27,134 bases of DNA from Ignavibacteriaceae bacterium. Its GTDB lineage: Bacteria; Bacteroidota; Ignavibacteria; Ignavibacteriales; Ignavibacteriaceae. The position numbers were made by a program, and so were the translations under genes. The DNA is taken from contig JALNWB010000033.1 of assembly GCA_023231105.1 (NCBI GenBank), forward strand, positions 1 to 27,134, in the 5' to 3' direction. Shown here in pieces: positions 1-8,604 of this stretch (the first letter of the stretch is position 1; each line of letters begins with the position of its first letter). The notes under the pieces were generated by a model, which saw only the letters and a list, made by a program, of their open reading frames with translations, made no database searches and had not been told where the DNA came from.

Positions 1-1250
1 TTATCGGTTTTCCCCTGCCTTTCATAGATTTCAGCTAAATTTGCGAATGCATCTCTAAGAATAAACTTTATTGATGATTTTTCACCGATTACAACGCTCT
101 TTTCAAAATTTTCTTGTGCCTCAACAAGGTTATTTCCTAACAAAAATGTTTGACCTAATCCCTTATAAGCGCGGGCTATCCTCATAGGAATATTTTCGCT
201 AATCGCAATTTTTAACATTTGGGTGAAGTAAATTTTTGCGTTCTTCCAATCCTTTATATCCAAATAAAAATTGCCTAATCCTTGGTATGCCAAAGCTGTA
301 CCAATAGTGTCATTACCGGCTTGATAAATATCTAAGGATTTCTTCAAATAAAATAACGCAGAATCTTTGTTGACAGGACTAAAAGCCGTTCCTAAACAAT
401 TGTAAACATAGCCGATAGTCTGTACAAGTTTTGAAGCATTAGCATACGGCAGACTTTCTCTATAATATTCAATAGCTTTTTCATTTTGAGCTGTTTCATT
501 AAAAACTAAACCAATGTTACAGAGACATCGCGCTACTCCATTATTATTCTTTTCTTCCTTTTGCAATTCCAAAGAACGGAGATAATGATCCAGCGCTTTA
601 TCATATAATGACCAATTGTAAAAAACCGTTCCTAGATTATTGTAGGTTGTCGCACGATGCATTTTATTCGGAAGTTTATTCCTGATTACCAGGGCTTTTT
701 CAAAGTAATAAACAGCGCTGTCGTAATTGGATATAAGCCAATAAACATATCCGGTAAAATTGAGTGAAGACCCCAAGCCTACTGAATCATTTGACGCAGT
801 TCGAATTACAATGGATCGCTTTAATGCAACTATCGCTTCTTCCCTTTTCTTTAAATCGAAATAAGTACTCCCGATATTATAATAAGCATCTCCTAAAGCG
901 TATTGGTCATTCAGCTGTTCGCTGACTTTAACAGCCTCAGAATATTTTCCCAAGGCTTCATCAAACCGACCTTTTGAATAGAAATAATTTCCTTTTAGAG
1001 AAATGGATTTAGTTATTCCCTTTTTATAATCTATTTGTTTTGAAATCTTGTAGAGCGAATCGACTAATTGAAGATACCCGTTTGCATCAACGGGAGTTTG
1101 TTCTACTACTTTTAGAAATGTTTCAGCATATTTTTTTTGATCCGGTTTCTTTGTTTTTTCGCATCCGAAGAAAGGAATGATCAACAAAAATAAAGTGAAA
1201 TTAATTAAGTAAAATTTAAACGTCTGTTTTATTAACAATTTATAAAGCAT
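1..1250 (-). CDS. TPR-repeat lipoprotein, possibly a sensor (3' end outside window)
   Basis: Reading the minus strand from the ATG at 1250 gives about 416 codons without a stop up to the left edge, so the C-terminus is missing. An in-frame stop lies three codons upstream of this ATG, which fixes the start region. The N-terminus is a basic, hydrophobic leader ending in I-P-F-F-G-C near residue 30, a lipobox-like signal. Behind it is a long series of roughly 40-residue helical repeats with TPR signatures (for example A-x-x-Y-N-N-L-G-x-V-F and G-x-x-L-x-x-x-G-x-x-Y). Such arrays are protein-binding scaffolds. In Bacteroidota-like bacteria they often form the periplasmic part of sensors that continue into a membrane helix and a kinase or HTH domain; whether this one does cannot be seen. 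It diverges from the sensor kinase gene at 1646. The TPR call is firm; the sensor role is inference. Confidence 0.85.
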   Translation of the reverse strand, partial: MLYKLLIKQTFKFYLINFTLFLLIIPFFGCEKTKKPDQKKYAETFLKVVEQTPVDANGYLQLVDSLYKISKQIDYKKGITKSISLKGNYFYSKGRFDEALGKYSEAVKVSEQLNDQYALGDAYYNIGSTYFDLKKREEAIVALKRSIVIRTASNDSVGLGSSLNFTGYVYWLISNYDSAVYYFEKALVIRNKLPNKMHRATTYNNLGTVFYNWSLYDKALDHYLRSLELQKEEKNNNGVARCLCNIGLVFNETAQNEKAIEYYRESLPYANASKLVQTIGYVYNCLGTAFSPVNKDSALFYLKKSLDIYQAGNDTIGTALAYQGLGNFYLDIKDWKNAKIYFTQMLKIAISENIPMRIARAYKGLGQTFLLGNNLVEAQENFEKSVVIGEKSSIKFILRDAFANLAEIYERQGKTD

Positions 1251-1645
1251 TAAAAGTTATGGATTTGCATTTGTATTGTAATATTAAATAATATGACCGT
1301 GTATTAAATTAATCAAACCGAAGGGAATATTCTCAAAGAATTTAACGATAAGAGGATTTTTTTGATCCTAAAGATTTAAACAGCATGAGAAAAGCACTAA
1401 AAAATTACGAATCTTTCTCCCATCCCATTTATGATTAGATACTTAAGAAAGATATTTTCACTATTTCCCAACGAAGTGATGTTTGTTTTGGGCTGATGAA
1501 TTTTTGCATCAATAAAAAAAAGGATATTATTTTTTCCATTTCCCTCCATAGACTATTTTTACACTGCTACTATGTGAAGTTCTTTATTTGATTTTACTCA
1601 ATAATTTTCTATTAACTAAAAACAAGGTTATATGGGAAGAATTAC
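1251..1645. other. Divergent intergenic region, promoters for TPR and sensor genes
   Basis: These 395 AT-rich bases contain no convincing gene. Visible structure includes an inverted repeat AGGAT-N7-ATCCT (1353-1369) and a dyad TGATG-N8-CATCA (1494-1511). The second resembles the perfect dyads at 4975 and 5701 but has a longer spacer. A possible promoter for the kinase gene is TTGATT (1588-1593), a 16-base spacer and TATTAA (1610-1615), a weak match. GGAAG at 1635-1639 can serve as ribosome binding site for the ATG at 1646. Confidence 0.5.
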
Positions 1646-4600
1646 ATGGTTAAAATTATCTCTTTCCTTCTGGTAATAAATATTTGTCTATACGGACAAT
1701 ATTTTAATAAATCACATTTTGATTTACCCACATGGCAACTTTTGTCAAAACCATCTCAGGAAAATTTCTACTTTGCACATATAATAAATGGAAACAAAAT
1801 TTTTATATGCGGCAATTCTATTTACAAACTTCAAAACAATAAACTTATCCCTATTGATGAAGCACAGTTCATTAACACAGTCGATTTAATAAAATTTTTT
1901 AGTGAAAATAATTTCTGGTGCGTAAAATCGAAAAGCACTTTTGGTACAGAACTTCTTCATTTCAAAAAAAATAATTGGGGAATTATTAGTCATCCATTAG
2001 CCAATAAAATTAGTGCCTTCGATATTGACGAAAACGGCGTTGGCTGGTATGGCGGTTATAAAGAAATTGCTTTTTTCAACGGGGAGCGTTGGAAGTTCAT
2101 TCCATACCCTAATAATTATAGTACAATAAAAACACTAAAGGGGAATAAAGAAAATAAAGTTTGGGTATTAACCATCGATAAAAAATTATTTTATTTCAAT
2201 GGCAAGTCATGGTGGGAAGAGTTAAAAAATAAATCCATAAATTTTATTTTCTTTCAAAACATTAATTCCGGCTATGCTTTAGCGGGAGGTTCACTTTACA
2301 AGTATGAAAATGCAGGATGGATGTTACATTCTTCTTCACCTTTACTCAAAGATATTTTCAAACTGTCTATTCTTTCTGATCAGGAAATTTGGGGAATTGG
2401 TAATCCATGTAAAATCGTTTCTTTCAGAAATGGTAAATGGGAAGAAATTATTTCTCCAACTTCGGAAAGTTTAATTGATTTAAAAATGTATTCTTCATCT
2501 GAAGGCATCATCGTAGGTTACAATGGAACCATTATTAGATACACAAAAGAGATAATCCGTTCTAAGAAAATTCCAAAATTCGATTTTTACATTCATAGAA
2601 TGTTGAATATAGAAACCGAAACCAACAACGAGTACGGTGTTTCAATTGAAGATTTTAATAATGACGGACTGAAAGATATTTACGCAGTGTGTATTTCTGA
2701 ACCCAACAGATTGTTTATCAATAAATCCTCTTTCAATAAAAACAAACTGAGTTCTTTAGCATTTGATGATGAGTCAACTTTAAGAAATATTAACGGATTA
2801 ACCGGATATCGCAATAGTATTTCAATAAACACAACTCATATTGGCTTAGGGATTGCTGATGTGAATAATGATGGAAACCAGGATATTTATTTAACCAATC
2901 TTTCCGGAAAGAATTTACTTTACCTCAATGACGGCAAAGGATATTTTAGAAATGTTTCTGATCAGTCAAATCGCGCCACTGATATAAATGGTAGATGGAA
3001 TTCAGCAATCTTTGGTGATGTGAATAACGACGGATATATCGATTTATTTGTAACAAATGAAGAAAGTTCAAACAGACTCTATTTAAATGACGGTAATGGA
3101 TATTTTAACGATATAACAACTTCATCAGGCTTATTATCTGAAGGCGGCGGGATGGGAGCTGTGTTTGGCGATTACAACAATGATGGGAAATTGGATTTGT
3201 TCGTGGCTAACTGGTCTAAGAAAAATTTGTTATATAAAAATGTTTCGGAAAATAAATCTAAAGTCAAATTTGTAGAAATTGCTTCTAAAGCAGGAGTAAC
3301 CGGTGAGATATATACAAAAAGTAACGCTGCTGTTTTTGCTGATTATGATAACGATGGTAAATTAGATTTGTTTGTGACAAATAGAAAAGCATCAAACGAA
3401 TTATATAAAAATATTGGCAATGACAAATTCCAAAATGTTACGAAAGACGTTATTGGGTTGGATTCACTTTTAAGTTATGGAGCTATGTTCGCTGATTTTG
3501 ATCAGGATGGATTTCAGGATTTAGTTGTCGCCAATATTGGCAAAATAACTTTATATAAAAATATTGAGAGTAAAAAATTTGAACTCGTAGATATTCCTCA
3601 AAATTATTTAATTGATGCTTACATGACCGGTTCAGCTTTCGGTGATATTGATAATGATGGCGATTTGGATTTTTATGTTGCCAATTATATTAATGGAGAA
3701 AGCAAACTTTATGTTAACAAACTTAATAAAAATAATTTCCTCTCGGTTAAGCTGATAGGTTCATCAAGTAATAGGGATGCTATTGGTGCTAAACTCTGGC
3801 TTTATAAAAGCAATCACATTAATGAAAAAAACTTTTTAATCGGTTATAGAGAAATAAACAGCGGTTCAGGATATATGTCTTCCAATTCAAAAGAAGTTCA
3901 TTTTGGAGTTGGTGAAAATTTATTTCTGGATTTGGTTGTTTACTTCCCTAAATCAAATATTAAAAAGATACTTAAAAATATAAAGCAGGGAAGTTTTTTA
4001 ATAATTCACGAAGAAAATCTCCCGAATGAAATTTCTGCTTCAATATTTCGATTAACAAAACGATTTTTATTTGATCCTGAATTAAAAAAAGAAGTTCTAA
4101 AATTTATTTTTGTTTTTGTTTTGATTTTGGTTTCATCCTTTTGGGGAAATAAAAGATATAAATGGATTTTCCGAAATCAATTGGGTTATTATGCTCCATT
4201 AATAAGTATATATCTGATATGGATTTATTTTTTTGTATATGATAAGATTCTGCTGAATTTATTGTTGCCTTTGTTTTTTGTTTTTGTTTATTTGATTGTT
4301 GTTCACTTAATTTATGACAGAGTTATTCTTGCTGCCCGGTTTAGGAACGAACAAGAAGCTGAAAGAAAAAGAATCGCTAGGGATTTGCACGATGATCTTG
4401 CAGCCACTATCAGCAGTACATCAATATATACCGATATTCTTTTGACAACTCTTAAACATCAATCAAATCAATCTAATTTACTTTTGAATAAAATTAAGTC
4501 TTTACTTGCCGATGCTACTAATGCTGTTTCCGATTTAATCTGGTCAACATCTTCTGCTTATGATAATCTTCAGGATTTGATTACTAAAATTAATAGTATG

Positions 4601-4996
4601 ACTTCAGATATTTGCAAGACAGCAAATATAAGTTTTTCTTTTTTTCAAGATGAAGAAATTGAAAACCTACCGGTTCGTGAAAATGTACGTAAAAATATTT
4701 ATCTGATATTTAAAGAAGCATTAAATAATTCATTAAAACATTCAAACCCGACTAAAATTATTTTGAGAGCAAAGAAAGAAAATGATAATTTAGTGTTGTC
4801 TTTAGATGATAATGGCTGTGGCTTTGAAGATATAATTATAGCAAATGATGAACAGAGTAAAAGACATCATGGGAATGGATTAGGTAATATGATTTGCCGA
4901 GCAAAAGATATAAACGGTGAATTAACAATTAATTCCCGGTTAAATATCGGAACAACTGTCACTCTGAAAATAAAAATGATGCATTTACATCATTGA
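1646..4996 (+). CDS. Hybrid sensor histidine kinase with FG-GAP/VCBS propeller and ASPIC/UnbV domain
   Basis: The N-terminus is a signal peptide (about residues 1-18). Residues ~30-310 hold beta-rich repeats with F-N-G-x-x-W strands, resembling a propeller. Seven Ca-loop-like motifs of the D-x-[DN]-x-D-G type start at residues 336, 405, 458, 509, 566, 617 and 667, the pattern of an FG-GAP/VCBS integrin-like propeller. Residues ~696-790 match the ASPIC/UnbV domain that follows such propellers in CRTAC1-like proteins. Three hydrophobic helices (~817-834, 848-866, 868-890) lead to a HisKA_3 dimerisation motif with the probable phospho-acceptor His915 (R-D-L-H-D-D), then an HATPase with N-box (E1024, N1028), D-x-G-x-G (1055-1059) and G-x-G-L-G (1076-1080). 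All kinase motifs look intact. It should sense an extracellular or periplasmic ligand and phosphorylate the adjacent regulator. No receiver domain is fused. The ligand is unknown. Confidence 0.93.
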   Translation: MVKIISFLLVINICLYGQYFNKSHFDLPTWQLLSKPSQENFYFAHIINGNKIFICGNSIYKLQNNKLIPIDEAQFINTVDLIKFFSENNFWCVKSKSTFGTELLHFKKNNWGIISHPLANKISAFDIDENGVGWYGGYKEIAFFNGERWKFIPYPNNYSTIKTLKGNKENKVWVLTIDKKLFYFNGKSWWEELKNKSINFIFFQNINSGYALAGGSLYKYENAGWMLHSSSPLLKDIFKLSILSDQEIWGIGNPCKIVSFRNGKWEEIISPTSESLIDLKMYSSSEGIIVGYNGTIIRYTKEIIRSKKIPKFDFYIHRMLNIETETNNEYGVSIEDFNNDGLKDIYAVCISEPNRLFINKSSFNKNKLSSLAFDDESTLRNINGLTGYRNSISINTTHIGLGIADVNNDGNQDIYLTNLSGKNLLYLNDGKGYFRNVSDQSNRATDINGRWNSAIFGDVNNDGYIDLFVTNEESSNRLYLNDGNGYFNDITTSSGLLSEGGGMGAVFGDYNNDGKLDLFVANWSKKNLLYKNVSENKSKVKFVEIASKAGVTGEIYTKSNAAVFADYDNDGKLDLFVTNRKASNELYKNIGNDKFQNVTKDVIGLDSLLSYGAMFADFDQDGFQDLVVANIGKITLYKNIESKKFELVDIPQNYLIDAYMTGSAFGDIDNDGDLDFYVANYINGESKLYVNKLNKNNFLSVKLIGSSSNRDAIGAKLWLYKSNHINEKNFLIGYREINSGSGYMSSNSKEVHFGVGENLFLDLVVYFPKSNIKKILKNIKQGSFLIIHEENLPNEISASIFRLTKRFLFDPELKKEVLKFIFVFVLILVSSFWGNKRYKWIFRNQLGYYAPLISIYLIWIYFFVYDKILLNLLLPLFFVFVYLIVVHLIYDRVILAARFRNEQEAERKRIARDLHDDLAATISSTSIYTDILLTTLKHQSNQSNLLLNKIKSLLADATNAVSDLIWSTSSAYDNLQDLITKINSMTSDICKTANISFSFFQDEEIENLPVRENVRKNIYLIFKEALNNSLKHSNPTKIILRAKKENDNLVLSLDDNGCGFEDIIIANDEQSKRHHGNGLGNMICRAKDINGELTINSRLNIGTTVTLKIKMMHLHH
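4975..4994. promoter_or_regulatory. Perfect dyad AATGATG-N6-CATCATT, copy 1
   Basis: The two 7-base arms are exact inverted repeats around the spacer CATTTA. The dyad overlaps the last codons of the kinase gene and lies about 50 bases upstream of the regulator's ATG. The same arms and spacer length recur at 5701-5720. It may be the binding site of the response regulator encoded next to it, allowing autoregulation. The encoded residues (M-H-L-H-H) do not appear to demand the repeat, but coding constraint cannot be excluded. Confidence 0.5.
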
Positions 4997-5044
4997 TAAA
5001 TTAACTCAAATAACAAATATTTGAACAAAAAAATTTATACAGCA

Positions 5045-5674
5045 ATGAGTATTAAAATCGCAATCGTTGAAGATCATAATGAATATAGAGAAAGCATAGC
5101 ATTCATTTTTAATAACACTGAAGGATTTGAATGTACAGCAAAGTTTAGTTCTATGGAAGAAGCTTTGTCCGAACTTCCGAAAGCAGATGTTTTTCTGTTG
5201 GACATTAATCTTCCCGGTATTTCAGGTATAGAAGGAATTGGTAAGATTAAACAAAAGAGTCCTACTGCAAAAATTTTGATGCTTACCGTGCAGGAAGATA
5301 ACAATACCATTTTTAACGCAATACTTTCAGGAGCCGATGGATATTTGCTGAAAAAGACTTCGCCTATTCGAATTCTGCAGGCTGTAGAAGATGTCTATGC
5401 TGGCGGTTATCCTATGACACCAATAACAGCCAGGCAAATACTCGATTTTTTTAAGAAAAATTTTTCTGTAACAAAAGAAGATGAAAAACTTACCGAAAGA
5501 GAAAAAGAAGTTCTTTCATTAATAGTACAAGGACGAACAAACGACGAAATATCCGAAAAACTATTTATTAGTTTAATCACTGTTAGAAACCATATCGCAC
5601 ATATCTACGAAAAACTTCATGTCCATTCAAAAGCACAGGCAGTTGCAAAAGCCATCCGCGAAAGAATAGTCTGA
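5045..5674 (+). CDS. NarL/LuxR-family response regulator
   Basis: Starting at the ATG at 5045 gives 209 residues; a TTG 24 bases upstream would add eight residues before the receiver fold and is less likely. The N-terminal receiver domain shows acidic E-D near residues 9-10, phospho-acceptor Asp53 in L-L-D-I-N-L-P, the conserved Thr of M-L-T-V and the Lys of Y-L-L-K-K. The C-terminal domain (about residues 145-209) is a LuxR/GerE helix-turn-helix with L-T-E-R-E-K-E-V-L and T-V-R-N-H. This class pairs with HisKA_3 kinases such as the one immediately upstream. It is a DNA-binding output protein and the likely reader of the dyads at 4975 and 5701. The partnership is inferred from adjacency and family match. 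Confidence 0.93.
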   Translation: MSIKIAIVEDHNEYRESIAFIFNNTEGFECTAKFSSMEEALSELPKADVFLLDINLPGISGIEGIGKIKQKSPTAKILMLTVQEDNNTIFNAILSGADGYLLKKTSPIRILQAVEDVYAGGYPMTPITARQILDFFKKNFSVTKEDEKLTEREKEVLSLIVQGRTNDEISEKLFISLITVRNHIAHIYEKLHVHSKAQAVAKAIRERIV

Positions 5675-5700
5675 ATAACAATCGGATCCAAAAACTAAAA

Positions 5701-5720
5701 AATGATGTAATTGCATCATT
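5701..5720. promoter_or_regulatory. Perfect dyad AATGATG-N6-CATCATT, copy 2, upstream of a promoter
   Basis: The arms are identical to those at 4975-4994, but the spacer differs (TAATTG), so the arms rather than the whole 20 bases are shared. It ends 4 bases upstream of the -35 element at 5725, which puts its centre near -50 relative to the expected transcription start. This is a plausible activator position. LuxR-type regulators bind as dimers to such dyads, so the adjacent response regulator is the obvious candidate. Confidence 0.6.
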
Positions 5721-5724
5721 TATT

Positions 5725-5753
5725 TTGAAACGCGGCTGCCCCATATTTATAAT
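5725..5753 (+). promoter_or_regulatory. Sigma-70-like promoter for the LamG export protein
   Basis: TTGAAA at 5725-5730 and TATAAT at 5748-5753 are separated by exactly 17 bases. This predicts a start of transcription near 5760, just ahead of the AGGAG ribosome binding site (5761-5765). It also argues against an upstream TTG start for the gene, since that codon would lie inside the -35 element. Confidence 0.7.
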
Positions 5754-5772
5754 AAAAAAAAGGAGATTTATC

Positions 5773-8520
5773 ATGAAGAAGATAGTCCTATTTCTTTTGT
5801 TAATCGCAAATTTTTCGTTTTCCCAGTGGACAAAACTTACATCGAGTTTCTCATATGATATATATGCTGTTGATTTTGCAAATGAATTTGTAGGATACGC
5901 TGCAGGGCACAATGGAGCAATATTAAAAACGACAGACGGAGGTAGTTCATGGAATTTACTTAATTCCGGAACATTAAATACGCTTTACTGTATTCAATTT
6001 TTTGATCAATACACCGGTATTGCTGCCGGTTATAATGGAATAATAATTCAAACTACCGATGGTGGAAATAATTGGCAATCGATTACTTCTCCAACTAATG
6101 AAACGATAATTGCATTAAGTTTTGATGGGCTTAATTCGGGCTTTGCTCTTGCTCAATTTAGTTCGGTGTATAAAAGAAATAATACTCAATGGGATAAAAT
6201 CGCTTTACCCGTCCCTTCAAATTTCTTTTTGACTAATATTTCATTTTCTCCTCAATTCACTAATATTGATAAACGATTTGGTATAATTGTTGGCGACCAA
6301 GGGATCATCCTCAAGAGTTTTGACAACGGCGCTACCTGGAGTGTACATAATCAATTTTTAACCGGTACTTTACTTGCTTCTGCAGTTGTTGATACTTTAA
6401 ATACTTTTATTGGTGGAACGCCAATCTTTATTTATAAGTCATCAGACAAAGGCAATAATTGGCAATCTCAAACTAAACCTGGCTATCATCTAATAAGTAA
6501 TTTCTCTTTTATCACCGATCAAATAGGAATGGCTAGTTGTTATGATGGGTTTATCTATGAAACTACCAACAACGGTGGTAACTGGATTGAGACCAGTTTA
6601 GGTGCATTAAATTTCTACGATATTGATTATGTAACAAAAAATTGCGCTTTTGCTGTAGGGGGAAGCGGAAGTATTTATAAATATTCAAATGGAACTCAGT
6701 CTGCGACAATTACAGTTACTGCCCCTAACGGTGGTGAAAATGTCACTGTTGGTTCTACGGCAACAATTAACTGGACAAGTTCAAATGTTTCAAATGTTAA
6801 GATCGAATATACTACAAACAACGGAAGCACTTGGCTCACTATTATCAGTTCTTATCCCGCCTCACTTGGAAGTTATATGGTAACTATATCCAACACACCC
6901 TCAACACAATGCAAAATTAAAATATCAGATGCAAGTAACGCTTCAATAAATGATATGAGTGACAATGTTTTTACCATTAGCACCGGGACAAGTTCGGGAG
7001 GTTTGATAGCTTACTATCCATTTAATGGAAACGCAAATGATGAAAGTGGAAACGGAAGAAACGGAGTTAACTATGGTGCTACGTTAACAACCGATAGATT
7101 TGGAAATCCGGATAAGGCATATCAATTCAATGGAACAAGCGATTATATTGATATTCCGGGGACAAATAATCTTCATCTTAATTCCGGTGGGCTAACCTTA
7201 GCTGCGTGGATTAATTTTACTGAATCAAATGAAATCCACGCAATAGTCAGCAAACATATTGCCGGATATGGAAATGGTTATTACATAATGGTGAGACCGG
7301 CAACAAAAATTGAATTTTTAGTCGATAGTGAATATGGTCTCCGGTCAAATGATTCATATAATGATGGAGCTTGGCATTTTGTCGTTGGAACATTTGACGG
7401 TTCAATGATGAAGATATATATAGACGGTGAATTAAAATCATCCCAAACTAAAACTTACTCATCTCTGAATGATTCAACTATTACTATCGGGAAACATCAT
7501 GCAGGTGTTGCTACAGATTTCTTTAACGGAAAAATTGATGAGATAAGATTATTTGATAAAGCAATAAGTGAAGCTGAAGTTTTACAACTTTTTAATGACG
7601 GGATAAATCTTAATCAAGGATTGGTGGCTCATTACCCTTTTAACGGAAACGCAAACGATGAAAGCGGCAATAACAGGAATGGCATCAATTACGGCTCTAC
7701 TTTAACAACAGATAGATTTGGAAACGCTAATAGCGCTTATACTTTTAATGGAACAAGTAATTATATAGACATTCCCGGTACAAACAACTTACATTTGAAT
7801 TCCGGCGGATTTACTTTAGCCGCATGGATAAATTTTACCGAATCAAACGAAATGCATGCAATTATAGGAAAGCATATTTCAGGTTACGGAAACGGTTATT
7901 ATTTAATGATTAGACCCGCAACAAATGTTGAGTTTTATACCGATAGTGAATACGGGCTTCGCTCTTCTGATGCCATCAACGATGGCAACTGGCATTTCCT
8001 TGCCGGTGTTTATAACGGTTTAACAATGAAATTATATGTTGATGGAATGATGAAAGCGACGCAACCTAAATCATATACAAATCTGAATGACTCAACTTTA
8101 ATGATCGGTAAACATCATACAGGCGCTGCGGCGGATTTCTTCAATGGGAAAATTGACGACATAAGTATTTACAATAGACCGTTAACCGACCTAGAAATTT
8201 TAGCTTTGAATAATGAAAATCCGGTAAGAATAAAAGATGAAAAATCAAAAACCCCAAACTCATTTTCACTTGAACAGAATTATCCAAACCCGTTCAATCC
8301 TAATACGAAGATAAGCTATACAGTACCGAACGAAAGCCATGTTAAATTATCGGTATTCAATTTACTAGGTGAGTTAGTATCAATGCCGGTAAACGAAATA
8401 AAGCAAACGGGCAATTATACTATTGATTTTAATGCTGGAAACCTTAACTCGGGTATCTATTTTTATAGAATTGAAACATCCGGATTTATACAAGCAAAAA
8501 AAATGATTTTGCTCAAATAA
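5773..8520 (+). CDS. T9SS-exported protein with BNR-like repeats and two LamG domains
   Basis: The ATG at 5773 follows AGGAG by 7 bases and opens a clear signal peptide (M-K-K-I-V-L-F-L-L-L to F-S-Q), giving 915 residues. BNR/YCF48-like Asp-box repeats (D-G-G-x-x-W type) start near residues 55, 96, 184, 225 and 267. A beta-sandwich linker (~315-405) with an A-P-N-G-G-E-N start follows, of a kind seen in secreted repeat proteins. Two laminin-G/concanavalin-like domains lie at ~411-615 and ~617-808. Residues ~833-915 form a T9SS type A sorting domain with an N-Y-P-N-P-F-N-P-N-T core and a final K-K-M-I-L-L-K. It is expected to be exported, cleaved and attached to or released from the surface. 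No catalytic motif was recognised, so binding or adhesion is likelier than hydrolysis. It lies directly behind the two-component pair and has its own promoter and dyad. Confidence 0.93.
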   Translation: MKKIVLFLLLIANFSFSQWTKLTSSFSYDIYAVDFANEFVGYAAGHNGAILKTTDGGSSWNLLNSGTLNTLYCIQFFDQYTGIAAGYNGIIIQTTDGGNNWQSITSPTNETIIALSFDGLNSGFALAQFSSVYKRNNTQWDKIALPVPSNFFLTNISFSPQFTNIDKRFGIIVGDQGIILKSFDNGATWSVHNQFLTGTLLASAVVDTLNTFIGGTPIFIYKSSDKGNNWQSQTKPGYHLISNFSFITDQIGMASCYDGFIYETTNNGGNWIETSLGALNFYDIDYVTKNCAFAVGGSGSIYKYSNGTQSATITVTAPNGGENVTVGSTATINWTSSNVSNVKIEYTTNNGSTWLTIISSYPASLGSYMVTISNTPSTQCKIKISDASNASINDMSDNVFTISTGTSSGGLIAYYPFNGNANDESGNGRNGVNYGATLTTDRFGNPDKAYQFNGTSDYIDIPGTNNLHLNSGGLTLAAWINFTESNEIHAIVSKHIAGYGNGYYIMVRPATKIEFLVDSEYGLRSNDSYNDGAWHFVVGTFDGSMMKIYIDGELKSSQTKTYSSLNDSTITIGKHHAGVATDFFNGKIDEIRLFDKAISEAEVLQLFNDGINLNQGLVAHYPFNGNANDESGNNRNGINYGSTLTTDRFGNANSAYTFNGTSNYIDIPGTNNLHLNSGGFTLAAWINFTESNEMHAIIGKHISGYGNGYYLMIRPATNVEFYTDSEYGLRSSDAINDGNWHFLAGVYNGLTMKLYVDGMMKATQPKSYTNLNDSTLMIGKHHTGAAADFFNGKIDDISIYNRPLTDLEILALNNENPVRIKDEKSKTPNSFSLEQNYPNPFNPNTKISYTVPNESHVKLSVFNLLGELVSMPVNEIKQTGNYTIDFNAGNLNSGIYFYRIETSGFIQAKKMILLK
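7003..8205 (+). repeat. In-frame tandem LamG duplication, 618-base period
   Basis: Two consecutive segments start at 7003 and 7621 and encode near-identical LamG domains. Shared stretches include Y-P-F-N-G-N-A-N-D-E-S-G-N, T-T-D-R-F-G-N, Y-I-D-I-P-G-T-N-N-L-H-L-N-S-G-G and D-F-F-N-G-K-I-D. Many codons for the same residues differ in the third base between copies. This points to an old duplication held by protein-level selection rather than a recent copy. Confidence 0.85.
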
Positions 8521-8546
8521 TCGTGATTGATTTTTAATTCTGCTTC

Positions 8547-8578
8547 AAAGCCGGAACAAAATTTTCGGCTTTTTTTTG
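8547..8578 (+). terminator. Intrinsic terminator after the LamG protein gene
   Basis: AAAGCCG (8547-8553) and CGGCTTT (8566-8572) pair around a 12-base loop and run into a T tract to 8577. It lies 27 bases behind the stop at 8520, between convergent genes. Confidence 0.85.
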
Positions 8579-8604
8579 TTATGGGATCAGATCAAATAAA
8601 AAAT

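Noticed and set aside
1353..1369. AGGAT-N7-ATCCT as a terminator
   Set aside because: The stem is only five bases and lies between divergent genes, with no transcript expected to end there; kept only as a note on the spacer.
1384..1437. 17-codon mini-frame (ATGAGAAAAGCA...TAG) in the first intergenic region
   Set aside because: No ribosome binding site and no recognisable peptide; too short to support.
5725..5772. TTG start giving 16 extra residues to the LamG protein
   Set aside because: The TTG lies in the -35 element, and the added residues would spoil a clean signal peptide that follows a good AGGAG site.
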